From contig NZ_CP050022.2 in the NCBI RefSeq assembly GCF_011602485.2, positions 7,460,001 through 7,524,000 on the forward strand: 64,000 nucleotides of DNA, written 5' to 3'. This document shows positions 1 to 8,477 of this stretch, piece after piece. Origin of the DNA: Bradyrhizobium sp. 1(2017). Its GTDB lineage: Bacteria > Pseudomonadota > Alphaproteobacteria > Rhizobiales > Xanthobacteraceae. The translations under genes and the position numbers were made by a program. The number at the start of each line of letters is the position of its first letter. Within the stretch, counting starts at the first letter, position 1. Below the pieces are notes generated by a model. The model made no database searches. It was not told where the DNA came from and saw only the letters and a list, made by a program, of their open reading frames with translations.

Positions 1-424
1 TTCCGAGCAACAGGCCGCTCGCCTTGCGCCAGGTCATGCCTTCGCCGAGCAGAAGCGCGGCGAGCGCCGCCGTGAACACCGGGTTGGCCGAGACGATCAG
101 GCCGCCGAGCCCCGCGGAGACCGATTGCAGGCCGGTATAGCCGAGCCCGAGATAGAGCGCGTTGTTGGCGATGCCGAGCACGGCGAAGATCGCGGCGTCG
201 CGCCAGGACAGGGACCAGGCGTCGCCGCGGATCAGCGTCGCGCCCAGGATCAAAATGCCGGCGAGCGAGAAGCGGGCGGCGAGCAGGATCAGCGGCGGGC
301 AATGGGTGACGCCGATCTTGCCAGCGACGAAGGCGTAGCTCCAGAGCAGGCAGAACAGGCCGATGGCCAGCGGCAGCGTGTTGAAGCGGCTGCGGGGAAC
401 CGAGATCGAAGGGGCGAGCGACAT
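1..424 (-). CDS. EamA/DMT-family transporter, N-terminal part (runs off the window)
   Basis: The reading frame opens at an ATG at 424 behind an AGGAGA ribosome site and stays open to the left edge, giving the first 141 residues. The protein is very hydrophobic with about four predicted membrane helices; the stretch LGLGYTGLQSVSAGLGGLI followed by an N-P-V-F-T segment is typical of the EamA repeat of drug/metabolite transporters, which normally have ten helices. It probably exports a small metabolite or amino acid across the inner membrane; the substrate is unknown. It is divergent from the LysR gene next door and shares a dyad with it, suggesting control by that regulator. The other half lies outside the window. 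Confidence 0.85.
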   Translation of the reverse strand, partial: MSLAPSISVPRSRFNTLPLAIGLFCLLWSYAFVAGKIGVTHCPPLILLAARFSLAGILILGATLIRGDAWSLSWRDAAIFAVLGIANNALYLGLGYTGLQSVSAGLGGLIVSANPVFTAALAALLLGEGMTWRKASGLLLG

Positions 425-467
425 GAGGGCATTTCTCCTGGAGCCCTCGATCTAGGGATGCCGCTTG

Positions 468-486
468 TCATTTGGAAATTAAATGA
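468..486. promoter_or_regulatory. Candidate LysR operator between the divergent EamA and LysR genes
   Basis: A perfect inverted repeat TCATTT-N7-AAATGA is centred at 477 in the 100-bp gap between the two divergent starts. It contains a symmetric T-N11-A core (T471, A483), the classic contact pattern of LysR-type regulators. It stands out as an A/T-rich patch in GC-rich DNA. Assignment to this LysR protein is inferred from position. Confidence 0.5.
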
Positions 487-524
487 TTAACTGCCCATAA
501 GTGGATTTTCGAATGGAGACGGCC

Positions 525-1388
525 ATGCTCGATCTCGAGCTCCTCCGCAGCTTCGTCTCGGTGGTCGAGGCCGGCGGCTTCACCCGCGCCGGCGAGCGCG
601 TCCACCGCACGCAATCGACCGTCAGCCAGCAGATCAAGCGGCTGGAGGAGGATGTCGGCCAGGTGCTGCTGCACCGCGACGGCAAGGACGTGCGCCCGAC
701 AGAGGCCGGCGAGCGGCTGTTGTCCTATGCGCGGCGGCTGCTCTCGCTCGCCGAGGAGGCGCGCGACGTGCTGCGCCAGCCGGGTGGTGAAGGCGCGATC
801 CGGCTCGGCATTCCCGAGGATTTTGCGGCATATCGCCTGGCAAAACTGCTCGGCGCCTTCTCGCGCTCGCATCCGGGCCTGCGGATGGATGTGCGCGCCG
901 ACCAGAGCAAGAACCTCTCCCGCGACCTCGAACGCGGCGAGCTCGACCTTGCGCTGTTCAAGCGCGAGGCCGGCGCGAAAGGCGCGATCGCGGTGTGGCC
1001 AGAGCGGGTGCACTGGGTCACCAGCAAGAGCCATCCGGTCGACGTCAACGCATCGTCCGTGCCGCTGATCGGATTTCCGCGCGGCTGCCTCTATCGCGCC
1101 GGCGCCATCCACGCGCTGGAGAGCGCCGGCCGCCCCTGGCACATGGCGTATTCGTCATCGAGTCTCGCCGGCATCCAGGCCGCGGTCGCGGCCGGCATGG
1201 GGCTGAGCATCCTGTCGGAGATGGCGATCCAGTCCGACCACCGCGTGCTGACCGCCAAGGACGGCTTTGCGCCGATCAACCGCACCGAGGTCGCATTGAT
1301 GGCCTCGCCCGGCGCCAGCCCCGCGACGCTGCGGCTGGCGGGCCGCCTGGCGCAGTTTTGCGATGACGTACAGGCGAAGGCGGCGTGA
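525..1388 (+). CDS. LysR-family transcriptional regulator
   Basis: A protein of 287 residues with a winged helix-turn-helix at residues 1-60 (AGGFTRAGERVHRTQSTVSQ) and a LysR substrate-binding domain behind it. Starts at 501 (GTG) and 513 (ATG) are in frame, but the ATG at 525 has GGAG seven bases upstream and gives the usual LysR N-terminus MLDLELLRSF. It is divergent from an EamA transporter, a common pairing in which the regulator controls the exporter. The effector is unknown. Length is slightly short but within the family range. Confidence 0.9.
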   Translation: MLDLELLRSFVSVVEAGGFTRAGERVHRTQSTVSQQIKRLEEDVGQVLLHRDGKDVRPTEAGERLLSYARRLLSLAEEARDVLRQPGGEGAIRLGIPEDFAAYRLAKLLGAFSRSHPGLRMDVRADQSKNLSRDLERGELDLALFKREAGAKGAIAVWPERVHWVTSKSHPVDVNASSVPLIGFPRGCLYRAGAIHALESAGRPWHMAYSSSSLAGIQAAVAAGMGLSILSEMAIQSDHRVLTAKDGFAPINRTEVALMASPGASPATLRLAGRLAQFCDDVQAKAA

Positions 1389-1426
1389 GCCTGTGAGATC
1401 GTTGGCCGTCGCCAAACGAAAGGTCT

Positions 1427-1516
1427 CGTAGGGTGGGCAAAGGCGCAGAGCGCCGTGCCCTCGAGCTCTAACCTAATGAGCAGATCGTGGGCACGCTTCG
1501 CTTTGCCCACCCTACG
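1427..1516. repeat. Palindromic intergenic element, GTAGGGTGGGCAAAG family, copy 1
   Basis: The ends are perfect 16-bp inverted arms: CGTAGGGTGGGCAAAG at 1427-1442 and CTTTGCCCACCCTACG at 1501-1516. Inside are shorter nested repeats (GGCGCAGAGCGCC). The same arms recur at 4888-5010, and a variant with GGTGGGTTAG arms is at 45396-45510. It carries no coding capacity and sits between the convergent ends of the LysR gene and pdeM. Confidence 0.85.
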
Positions 1517-1526
1517 GGAGCGCGGC

Positions 1527-2237
1527 CTAGTAACACCGCGACGCTGCAATGGCATGGACGCGGCGGTCGCCGAGCAGATGCGCGACGAAGCCGTTCCTCG
1601 GAAAGATCCTTGCAAACGCCGCGTCGCGGATGCTGAGGCCGCCGGCATAGGCGCCGAAGGCGGGCATCACGGCGCGCATCCCGTCACTGGCAAAGCAGCG
1701 GCGCTCCATCGAGCGGCCGCGCGCGGAGACGCGGGCCTTGGGATGCAGATGGCCGGCGATCTCGCCATGCGCGCCGGTCGGCTCATGTCGGAAGGTGATG
1801 GGGCCGATCGCGACTTCGTCCGCAACGGTGCCGCCGAGATCGCGCGGCAGCATGGGATCGTGATTGCCGGAGATCCAGATCCAGTCGCGACCCGACTGGA
1901 GCGCGGCGACGGCGTTGCGATCCTCGACGGACAACCGCTCATGCGCGCTGCGATCGTGAAAACTGTCGCCGAGCGCGATGACGGTGCGCGGGTTATGGCG
2001 GGAGATGACAGCAGCGAGGCGGCCAAGCGTCGCCAGCGTGTCGTAGGGCGGCAGCAGCACGCCGCGCATGGCGAAGCTGGAACCCTTTTCCAGATGCAGG
2101 TCGGAGACGACGAGCAGGCGCTGCTCTTCCCAGAACAGCGCGCCGGAGAGATCGGCGGCGAACGTCACATCGCTGATGGTGACTCTGGACACGCGCATGT
2201 CCTCGACATCTCCCGAAATCAGCGCGCCTGCCGTCAC
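1527..2237 (-). CDS. pdeM: Ligase-associated metallophosphoesterase / DNA endonuclease PdeM
   Basis: A 236-residue calcineurin-type metallophosphoesterase with the expected metal motifs in order: SDLHLEKG, GDSFHD, GNHDP and GHLHPK. The spacing and the N-terminal strand VTFAADLSGALFW match the MPE of the Lhr/MPE/Exo/ligase repair cluster; the Pseudomonas putida homologue is a manganese-dependent DNA nuclease. It follows the lhr helicase gene after 14 bases on the same strand, so the two are probably co-transcribed. The first codon of the open frame is GTG at 2237; an in-frame ATG at 2198 would give a more usual N-terminus (MRVSRVTI), so the first 13 residues are uncertain. Confidence 0.9.
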   Translation of the reverse strand: MTAGALISGDVEDMRVSRVTISDVTFAADLSGALFWEEQRLLVVSDLHLEKGSSFAMRGVLLPPYDTLATLGRLAAVISRHNPRTVIALGDSFHDRSAHERLSVEDRNAVAALQSGRDWIWISGNHDPMLPRDLGGTVADEVAIGPITFRHEPTGAHGEIAGHLHPKARVSARGRSMERRCFASDGMRAVMPAFGAYAGGLSIRDAAFARIFPRNGFVAHLLGDRRVHAIAASRCY

Positions 2238-2251
2238 GTCGAAACCTGCTT

Positions 2252-4837
2252 CTATCCCATCGCCTCTTTGACCAGCTCGTCGGCGGCTTCCGCCAGCAGC
2301 TCGTCTGCAGCTTCGCCATAAACTGACTCGCGGCCGATTTCCAGCATCACGGGGACGGCGAGCGGGGAGACATGGTCGAGTTCCCGGAGCGTGATGCGGC
2401 CCTGGATGCGCATCAGCATGTCGCTGAGGCGGCGCAAATCGAGCAGGCCGGTGGCGGCGTCGGCGCGCGCCGCGCGCAGGAGGACGTGGTCGGCCTGGTG
2501 CTTGCGCAGCACGTCGTAGACGAGATCGGTCGAGAACAGCACCTGGCGGCGGCTCTTCTCTTCGCCGGTGTGGCGGCGTGCGATCAGGCCGGAGATGATG
2601 GCGCAGTTGCGGAAGGTGCGCTTCATCAAGGCCGACTCGGCGAGCCAGGCCTCGAGATCGTCCCCGAGCATATCGGGGTCGAACAGCGCATTGAGATCGA
2701 TCCGGCCATCGCGGATCATGAAGGACATGTCGCCGAGCGCCCAGACCGCGATGGCGTATTCGTTGGCGACGAAGCCGAGCGGCCGGGCGCGGGCGCGCTC
2801 CAACCGGCGCGTGAGCAGCATGCCGAGGGTCTGGTGCGCGAGGCGGCCTTCGAAGGGATAGCAGACGAGATAATGCTTGTTGGCGCGCGGAAAGCTTTCG
2901 ACCAGAAGCTCGCGCACCGCCGGAACGCGCGAGACGTCCTTTTGCAGCGACAGCCAGTCGCGCACCTGCTCCGGCAGGCCACCCCAGGCGCGGCCGTCAT
3001 CGAGCAGCCGGCGCACGCGCTCGGCAAGGTAGGTCGAGAGCGGGAATTTGCCGCCCATATAGGACGGCACCTTCGGATCCTTGTCATGCGCGCGCGAGAC
3101 ATAGACCTGGTCCTCGACCAGGGCCTCGTAGCGCACGACCTCGCCGCTGAACACGAAGGTATCGCCGGGGCTCAGGCCTTCGATGAAGGCCTCCTCGATC
3201 TCGCCGAGCAGCCGGCCGCCGCGCGCGATCACGCCGGTCGAGCCGCCTGATTTTCCCTGACCGCCACGCGAGCGCACCAGGCGTACCTTCAGCATGTCGT
3301 CCTCGACGATGGTGCCGACATTCATGCGGTAGCTCTGCCGCACCTTGGGATTGGCGACGCGCCAGCGGCCCTCCTTGTCCTGCTTGATGCGGGCGAAGCG
3401 CTCATAGGTCTTCAGCGCGTAGCCGCCGGAGGCGACGAAATCCACGACGTCGTCGAAATCCTGGCGCGAGAGATCGGCATACGGCGCGGCGGTGCGGACC
3501 TCGCGGTAGAGCTCGTCGGAGAAGAATGGCTCGCCGCAGGCGCAGCCGAGCACGTGCTGGGCGAGCACGTCGAGGGCGCCGGTGCGAAGCGGCGGCGTGT
3601 CCTGCGCGTTCTCGGCGATGGCATCGATGGCGACGCGGCACTCCAGCACCTCGAAGCGATTGGCGGGCACCAGCACCGCGCGCGAGGCCTCGTCGAGGCG
3701 GTGGTTGGCGCGGCCGATGCGCTGCATCAGGCGCGAGGAGCCTTTGGGCGCGCCGATATTGACGACGAGATCGACATCGCCCCAGTCGACACCGAGGTCG
3801 AGCGAGGAGGTGCAGACCACGCCACGCAAGCGTCCTGCCGACATCGCGTCCTCGACCTTGCGGCGCTGGGCGACATCGAGCGAGCCGTGATGCAGCGCGA
3901 TGGCGAGGCCGTCGTCGTTCATGCTCCAGAGATTCTGGAACAGCATCTCGGCCTGGCTGCGGGTATTGACGAAGACCAGCGTGGTCTTGTTGGCCTTGAT
4001 CAGCTCGTAGATCTCAGGCAGCGCATGGCGCGCGCTATGGCCGGCCCAGGGCAGCCTCTCGCGCGTATCCAGCATCTCGACCTCAGGCGGCGCGGCGCCG
4101 CCGGCCACCACGATGTCGGCGGCCTCCTCCTTGCCGTCGGGTTGCGGCACCAGGAAGCGCGCGAGCTGGTCGGGCTCGGCGACGGTCGCCGACAGGCCGA
4201 TGGCGCGCAGCTGCGGCGCCAGCCGCCACAAGCGCGCGAGCCCTAGCGAGAGCAGATCGCCACGCTTGGACGTCACCAGCGCATGCAGCTCGTCGAGCAC
4301 GATGCGCTTAAGCGAGGAGAACAGGAACGGCGCGTCGTCGGAGGACAGCAGCAGCGCGAGCTGCTCGGGCGTCGTCAGCAGGACATCCGGCGGATAGCGG
4401 CGCTGGCGCTGGCGGCGCGACACCGGCGTGTCGCCGGTGCGGGTCTCGACCTTGATCGGCAAACCCATCTCGGCGATCGGCCGCTCCAGATTGCGCGCAA
4501 TGTCGACGGCGAGCGCTTTCAGCGGCGAGATGTAGAGGGTGTGCAGGCCACCGGTGCGCCGCACGTCGCGGCCGGTGGAAACGAGGCTCTTCTTCTCACC
4601 TGTGTTCCGTTCGGCCACCTCAGTGGAAAGCTCCACCAGCGTTGGCAGAAACCCGGCCAGCGTCTTGCCGGCGCCGGTCGGCGCGATCAAGAGCGCGGAC
4701 CTGTCCTCGCGCGCCTTCTCCAGCAGCGCCAATTGATGCGCACGCGGCGACCAGCCGCGCGCCGCGAACCATTGCTGGAAGCGGGCTGGCAGCAGCGCAG
4801 GCGTCTCGGCCGGAATTTTGAGGATGCGGGGCGGCAC
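2252..4837 (-). CDS. lhr: Ligase-associated DEXH-box helicase (Lhr-core type)
   Basis: Superfamily 2 helicase of about 861 residues. Visible motifs are APTGAGKT (Walker A), LTTPEQLALL, the DELH box (VLDELHALV), SATVAEP (motif III), and in the second RecA domain FVNTRSQAEM, TSSLDLGVDWG and QRIGRANHR, followed by the winged-helix and DUF4145-like C-terminal region of Lhr. It is a 3'-5' ATP-dependent translocase expected to act with PdeM, the exonuclease and the ligase encoded nearby. The frame remains open to 4990, but the codons upstream of about 4888 lie inside a palindromic repeat, so I place the start at GTG 4837 (VPPRILKIPAE). No strong ribosome site marks that start. Confidence 0.88.
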   Translation of the reverse strand: MPPRILKIPAETPALLPARFQQWFAARGWSPRAHQLALLEKAREDRSALLIAPTGAGKTLAGFLPTLVELSTEVAERNTGEKKSLVSTGRDVRRTGGLHTLYISPLKALAVDIARNLERPIAEMGLPIKVETRTGDTPVSRRQRQRRYPPDVLLTTPEQLALLLSSDDAPFLFSSLKRIVLDELHALVTSKRGDLLSLGLARLWRLAPQLRAIGLSATVAEPDQLARFLVPQPDGKEEAADIVVAGGAAPPEVEMLDTRERLPWAGHSARHALPEIYELIKANKTTLVFVNTRSQAEMLFQNLWSMNDDGLAIALHHGSLDVAQRRKVEDAMSAGRLRGVVCTSSLDLGVDWGDVDLVVNIGAPKGSSRLMQRIGRANHRLDEASRAVLVPANRFEVLECRVAIDAIAENAQDTPPLRTGALDVLAQHVLGCACGEPFFSDELYREVRTAAPYADLSRQDFDDVVDFVASGGYALKTYERFARIKQDKEGRWRVANPKVRQSYRMNVGTIVEDDMLKVRLVRSRGGQGKSGGSTGVIARGGRLLGEIEEAFIEGLSPGDTFVFSGEVVRYEALVEDQVYVSRAHDKDPKVPSYMGGKFPLSTYLAERVRRLLDDGRAWGGLPEQVRDWLSLQKDVSRVPAVRELLVESFPRANKHYLVCYPFEGRLAHQTLGMLLTRRLERARARPLGFVANEYAIAVWALGDMSFMIRDGRIDLNALFDPDMLGDDLEAWLAESALMKRTFRNCAIISGLIARRHTGEEKSRRQVLFSTDLVYDVLRKHQADHVLLRAARADAATGLLDLRRLSDMLMRIQGRITLRELDHVSPLAVPVMLEIGRESVYGEAADELLAEAADELVKEAMG

Positions 4838-4887
4838 GGCATAAGAGGTAAGCCGTGGGGTCGCGTTCGTCGAGGGGTGGGCGGTCC

Positions 4888-5010
4888 CGTAGGGTGGGCA
4901 AAGGCGCATTGCGCCGTGCCCACCATCTGTCCAGGGCCGCGAAAGAGGTGGGCACGCTTCCGCCTTCGCTCTTCGAGCTACGGCGGACAAGTCGCTTTGC
5001 CCACCCTACG
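4888..5010. repeat. Palindromic intergenic element, GTAGGGTGGGCAAAG family, copy 2
   Basis: The same 16-bp arms as the copy at 1427: CGTAGGGTGGGCAAAG at 4888-4903 and CTTTGCCCACCCTACG at 4995-5010. The interior differs in length and sequence but again contains GGCGCATTGCGCC. It lies just upstream of lhr and covers the longest possible N-terminal extension of that reading frame. Confidence 0.85.
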
Positions 5011-5031
5011 GCATCTCAATTGCGGAGAGCC

Positions 5032-6261
5032 TTACTCCGACATCGGCTTGTCGGAGATGTCCCAGTCCTTGCCGGTGAAGGTGGAGATGAACAGCGTCTT
5101 CATCGGCGTGTAGTCGTCGGGCGTGTAGCTGTAGGTGACGCCGTCGAGGAAATAGGGCGAGTGGAAGCCCTTGAGGTTCGAGGCCTGCTTGAGCACGTTG
5201 GCGCGGGTGAGCTCGTCGCCGCAGCGGCGCAGGATCTCGGCCATGCTCGCGGCCTGGCCGTAGCCGGCGAAGGCGATGGTGTTGTCGGGATCGATCGCCG
5301 GCGTGTACTTCTTGCGTAGCTCCTCGAACGCCATCACATCAGGATCCTTCTCCCATTTGGGCAGGCCGACCTCCTTGTTGTAGCGAATGGCGACGATGCC
5401 GGTGGCGTTCTCCAGGCCCGCGGCGCTGAGGATGGAGCGGCCGGTCGAGCCCGCCGACAGAAGCTGCAGCGGCTTCCAGCCGAGCTCGGCCACTTTCCGG
5501 ATCGACTGCGACGAGGCCTTGCCGGTGGAGATGTTGTAGAAGACGTCGGCGCCCGACTTCGAGAGATTGATGAGCTGGGAATCGACGGTCGGCTCGGTGA
5601 GATCATAGGTCTGCTCCATGATCACCTGCGCGGTGCCGCCGGCGTCAGCCAGCACCTTCTTGAACGGCCCCAGGAAATCACGGCCGAAATCGTCGTTCTG
5701 GTAGAGGATGCCGATCTTCGCGTTCGGCTTCACGCTGACGACGTGCCGCGCGAGAATGCGCGCCTCGGTCGGATAGAGCGGCAGGCCCGCCATGGTCCAT
5801 TTGAACTCTTTCGGGTTATTCCACTTCGACGCGCCGGTGTTGAGCAGGAGCTGCGGCACGCCCTTGGAGTTCAGGTATTTGTGCACGGCGGTCTGCGGCG
5901 CGGTGCCGAGCGAGCCGTAGAGCGCGAGCACCTCTTCCTGCTCGACGAGGCGCCGCGTCGCCTCGACGCATTTCGGCGCGCTGTAGGCATCGTCCATGGT
6001 GAGGAACTTGACCTTGCGCCCGTTGATGCCGCCCTTCTCGTTCAGCATCTGGAAATAGGCTTCGCCGATGCGCCCGAGCACGCCGTAGAGCGAGCCGGGG
6101 CCGGAATGCGGCACGGTCTGCCCGATCTTGATCTCGGTGTCGCTGGCGCCCGCATCGTATTTCTTCTCCGCCGCCCAGACATAGGGCGCGGGCAGAGTGG
6201 ATGCGGCGATGGTGGCGAGCGCGGCGGCGCTGAAATCGCGCCGCGATGGATTTTTCGTCAT
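5032..6261 (-). CDS. ABC transporter substrate-binding protein, branched-chain amino acid type, Tat-exported
   Basis: A 409-residue type I periplasmic binding protein of the Leu/Ile/Val-binding (Peripla_BP_6) group; EIKIGQTVPHSGPGS is the typical first strand. The ATG at 6261 (GGGAG nine bases upstream) gives an N-terminus with a twin-arginine signal, SRRDFSAAALATIAAS, and cleavage near YVWA-AEKK. No matching permease or ATPase genes are adjacent, so it is an orphan binding protein that would use transporters encoded elsewhere. The ligand cannot be told from sequence. It sits between the two halves of the Lhr/ligase repair cluster, with which it has no obvious functional link. Confidence 0.88.
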   Translation of the reverse strand: MTKNPSRRDFSAAALATIAASTLPAPYVWAAEKKYDAGASDTEIKIGQTVPHSGPGSLYGVLGRIGEAYFQMLNEKGGINGRKVKFLTMDDAYSAPKCVEATRRLVEQEEVLALYGSLGTAPQTAVHKYLNSKGVPQLLLNTGASKWNNPKEFKWTMAGLPLYPTEARILARHVVSVKPNAKIGILYQNDDFGRDFLGPFKKVLADAGGTAQVIMEQTYDLTEPTVDSQLINLSKSGADVFYNISTGKASSQSIRKVAELGWKPLQLLSAGSTGRSILSAAGLENATGIVAIRYNKEVGLPKWEKDPDVMAFEELRKKYTPAIDPDNTIAFAGYGQAASMAEILRRCGDELTRANVLKQASNLKGFHSPYFLDGVTYSYTPDDYTPMKTLFISTFTGKDWDISDKPMSE

Positions 6262-6377
6262 TATTGTTTTCTCCCTGGTGCGCGCATTGTGCTGACATCG
6301 CAGCTCGGCTCGCAAGTGGGAAGTCACGGCTTTGCGACGCAATGACGCTGAATTTGCCGCTGATGCAGCGCCTAAAC

Positions 6378-7304
6378 TCAAGTTTTCTCGGCGACGACGA
6401 CGAGACCGCGCACCGGCTCGTTGTTCTCGTTGCGCGGCGAGGCCGGCTCCAGTGTGAGAAGCGCGAGTCCCGCTTTCGCCAGGACGCCGCGCACATATTC
6501 CGCGGAATGGGCATAGCGCAGGCCGGCGCCGAGCACGACGCCGCTGCCGTCATGCGTCTCCAGCGTGAAGGCGAGCACGCCGCCCGAGACGAGCACGCGC
6601 TTTGCCTCGGTTAGCACCGGCGCGAGATCGGAGAGATAGACGAACGCATCCGCGGCGACGACAAGGTTCGCGCTCGCGTCAGGCTTGCCGCGCAGGCCCT
6701 CGATCATGTCGGCGATCTCGAGCTCGGCATAGAGCTCGGTCGCACGCGCCTCCTTGATCATGCCGGGCGACAGATCGATGCCGATGAAATGATCGACCTG
6801 CCTGACGAAGGCGGCGGCCGCAAGCCCGGTGCCGCAGCCGAGATCGATGGTGCGCTTGAAGTAGGCCGGCTTCTTCGCGGCAACGCGCGCGGCCAGCACA
6901 GCCTTGAAGATCAGCGCGGGCGCGCGATAGTCGAGGTCGTTGATCAGCGCATGCTCAAAGCGCGGCGCGTATTGATCGAACAGCGCCTGCACATAGGCCT
7001 TGGGCATCTCCGCCATATCCGCATCGCCGAGCCGCATCAGATGCAGGCCGGCGCCGTGCTGATCCTCCGGGTCGGACCGGCGCGCTTCCCGGAACGCCGC
7101 GATCGCCTTGTCGCGCTCGCCGAGCTGCTGGCGGATTTCGCCGAGCGTGAACCAGGCCGAGGTGAAGTTTGGCGCGAGCTCGATCGCCTGTTCGATGAGG
7201 TCGGCGGCCGCGGGCAGATCGCCCTTGAGCTGGAGGTCGCGCGCGAACTCGAAGCGGCGGTCGGCCATGAGATCGCCGGAGGTCAGGAACAGGCGCAGAG
7301 GCAT
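6378..7304 (-). CDS. TPR-containing SAM-dependent methyltransferase
   Basis: A protein of about 308 residues. The N-terminal ~80 residues carry tetratricopeptide repeats (NFTSAWFTLGEIRQQLGER, DKAIAAFREARRSDPED), followed by a class I methyltransferase domain with motif I TIDLGCGTGLAAAAF and an acidic ribose-binding position in FIGIDLSPGM. The substrate is unknown; the TPR part suggests a protein partner or protein substrate. The start chosen is ATG 7304 (MPLRLFLTSG); the frame is open to 7352, and another ATG lies at 7268. It runs in the same direction as the binding protein downstream, 116 bases away. Confidence 0.82.
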   Translation of the reverse strand: MPLRLFLTSGDLMADRRFEFARDLQLKGDLPAAADLIEQAIELAPNFTSAWFTLGEIRQQLGERDKAIAAFREARRSDPEDQHGAGLHLMRLGDADMAEMPKAYVQALFDQYAPRFEHALINDLDYRAPALIFKAVLAARVAAKKPAYFKRTIDLGCGTGLAAAAFVRQVDHFIGIDLSPGMIKEARATELYAELEIADMIEGLRGKPDASANLVVAADAFVYLSDLAPVLTEAKRVLVSGGVLAFTLETHDGSGVVLGAGLRYAHSAEYVRGVLAKAGLALLTLEPASPRNENNEPVRGLVVVAEKT

Positions 7305-7376
7305 TGGGGAACCGACACTTGTCGCTGCCAGGCTCGCCCGGCAATCCATCAAAAAAGGAACTCTTGAGGGCGATGG

Positions 7377-7399
7377 ATGCGCGGGTCAAGCCCGCGCAT
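7377..7399. repeat. Short perfect hairpin in the divergent gap before the exonuclease gene
   Basis: ATGCGCGGG at 7377-7385 and CCCGCGCAT at 7391-7399 form a 9-bp stem with a 5-base loop. It lies between the divergent starts of the methyltransferase (7304) and the exonuclease (7431). It resembles the core of the REP-like elements elsewhere in the window (RCGCGGGTCAAGCCCGCG type). Function unknown. Confidence 0.6.
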
Positions 7400-7430
7400 G
7401 ACGGCTTAATTTGGAGCGCCCGCTCCCTAT

Positions 7431-8477
7431 ATGAACCCCATGCGTCCCCAAGACATCCTGCTGCCAGTTGCTGCCGGTCTGTGCTGCAAGCCCGGCGGCT
7501 TCCACATCGATCCTGTGCGCCCGGTCGAGCGGGCCGTGATCACCCACGGTCATTCCGACCATGCCCGCGCCGGGCATGGCGCCGTGCTGGCGACGCAGGA
7601 AACGCTCGACATGATGCGGCTGCGCTATGGCGAGAACTTTGCCGGCTCGACGCAAGCGATCGGCTACGGCGAGGAGATCCGGCTCGGCGATATCCGCGTG
7701 AAGTTTCACCCGGCCGGCCATGTGCTGGGCTCGGCGCAGATCGCCGTGACCTGCAAGGACACCTGCATCGTCGCCTCCGGCGACTACAAGGACGCACCCG
7801 ACCCGACCTGCACGCCGTTCGAGCTGGTGCCCTGCGACGTCTTCATCACCGAGGCGACGTTCGGCCTGCCGGTGTTCCGGCATGGCGATGCGGCCGACGA
7901 GGTGAAGAAGCTGCTGGCCTCGGTCGCGCTGTTTCCGGAGCGCGCACATCTTGTCGGCGCCTATTCGCTCGGCAAGGCGCAGCGCGTGATCGCGCTGCTG
8001 CGCCAGGCCGGCTATGTGGCGCCGATCTACCTCCACGGCGCGATGGAGAAGATCACCGAATATTACCAGAGCCGCGGCATCGACCTCGGCGAGCTCAGGC
8101 CGGTGAAAGGCGTGAAGAAGGCGGCGCTGGCCGGCACCATCACGCTGGCGCCGCCCTCGGCGACATCCGATCTCTGGACCCGGCGCTTTCCCGATCCCGT
8201 CACCGCCTTCGCATCGGGGTGGATGCGCGTGCGCGCCCGCGCACGACAGCGGGGCATCGAACTGCCGCTCGTCATCTCCGACCATGCCGATTGGGACGGC
8301 CTCACCGCCACCATCGAGGCGACCGGCGCCGGCGAGATCTGGGTCACCCACGGCCAGGAAGACGCGCTGGTGCATTGGTGCCGAAGCAAGGGCCTGAAAG
8401 CGCAGCCGCTCGATCTCGTCGGCTATGGCGACGAGGAGGAGAACGAGACGCCAATTCAAGGCGAGGCCGAAGCATGA
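7431..8477 (+). CDS. Ligase-associated DNA exonuclease (metallo-beta-lactamase fold)
   Basis: A 348-residue MBL/beta-CASP-like protein with the metal ligands THGHSDHARAG, GHVLGSAQ, SGDYKD and SDHADWDG, ending with a THGQED motif. This matches the Exo component of the Lhr/MPE/Exo/ligase repair cluster (a putative 3' exonuclease, in the SNM1/CPSF73 superfamily). Its stop overlaps the ligase start as ATGA at 8474-8477, so the two are translationally coupled. It is divergent from the methyltransferase upstream. The ATG at 7431 lies just ahead of a second in-frame ATG (7440); either could be used. Confidence 0.9.
   Translation: MNPMRPQDILLPVAAGLCCKPGGFHIDPVRPVERAVITHGHSDHARAGHGAVLATQETLDMMRLRYGENFAGSTQAIGYGEEIRLGDIRVKFHPAGHVLGSAQIAVTCKDTCIVASGDYKDAPDPTCTPFELVPCDVFITEATFGLPVFRHGDAADEVKKLLASVALFPERAHLVGAYSLGKAQRVIALLRQAGYVAPIYLHGAMEKITEYYQSRGIDLGELRPVKGVKKAALAGTITLAPPSATSDLWTRRFPDPVTAFASGWMRVRARARQRGIELPLVISDHADWDGLTATIEATGAGEIWVTHGQEDALVHWCRSKGLKAQPLDLVGYGDEEENETPIQGEAEA

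Noticed and set aside
2372..4246. Long plus-strand frames antisense to lhr
   Set aside because: They contain no recognised motifs and have the composition of reverse-complement shadows of a GC-rich gene.
7304..8473. In-frame 390-codon extension ahead of the DNA ligase
   Set aside because: This region is the exonuclease gene read in a different frame. The ligase family begins at MNRFAELLDRLAY (8474), and the ATGA overlap is typical.
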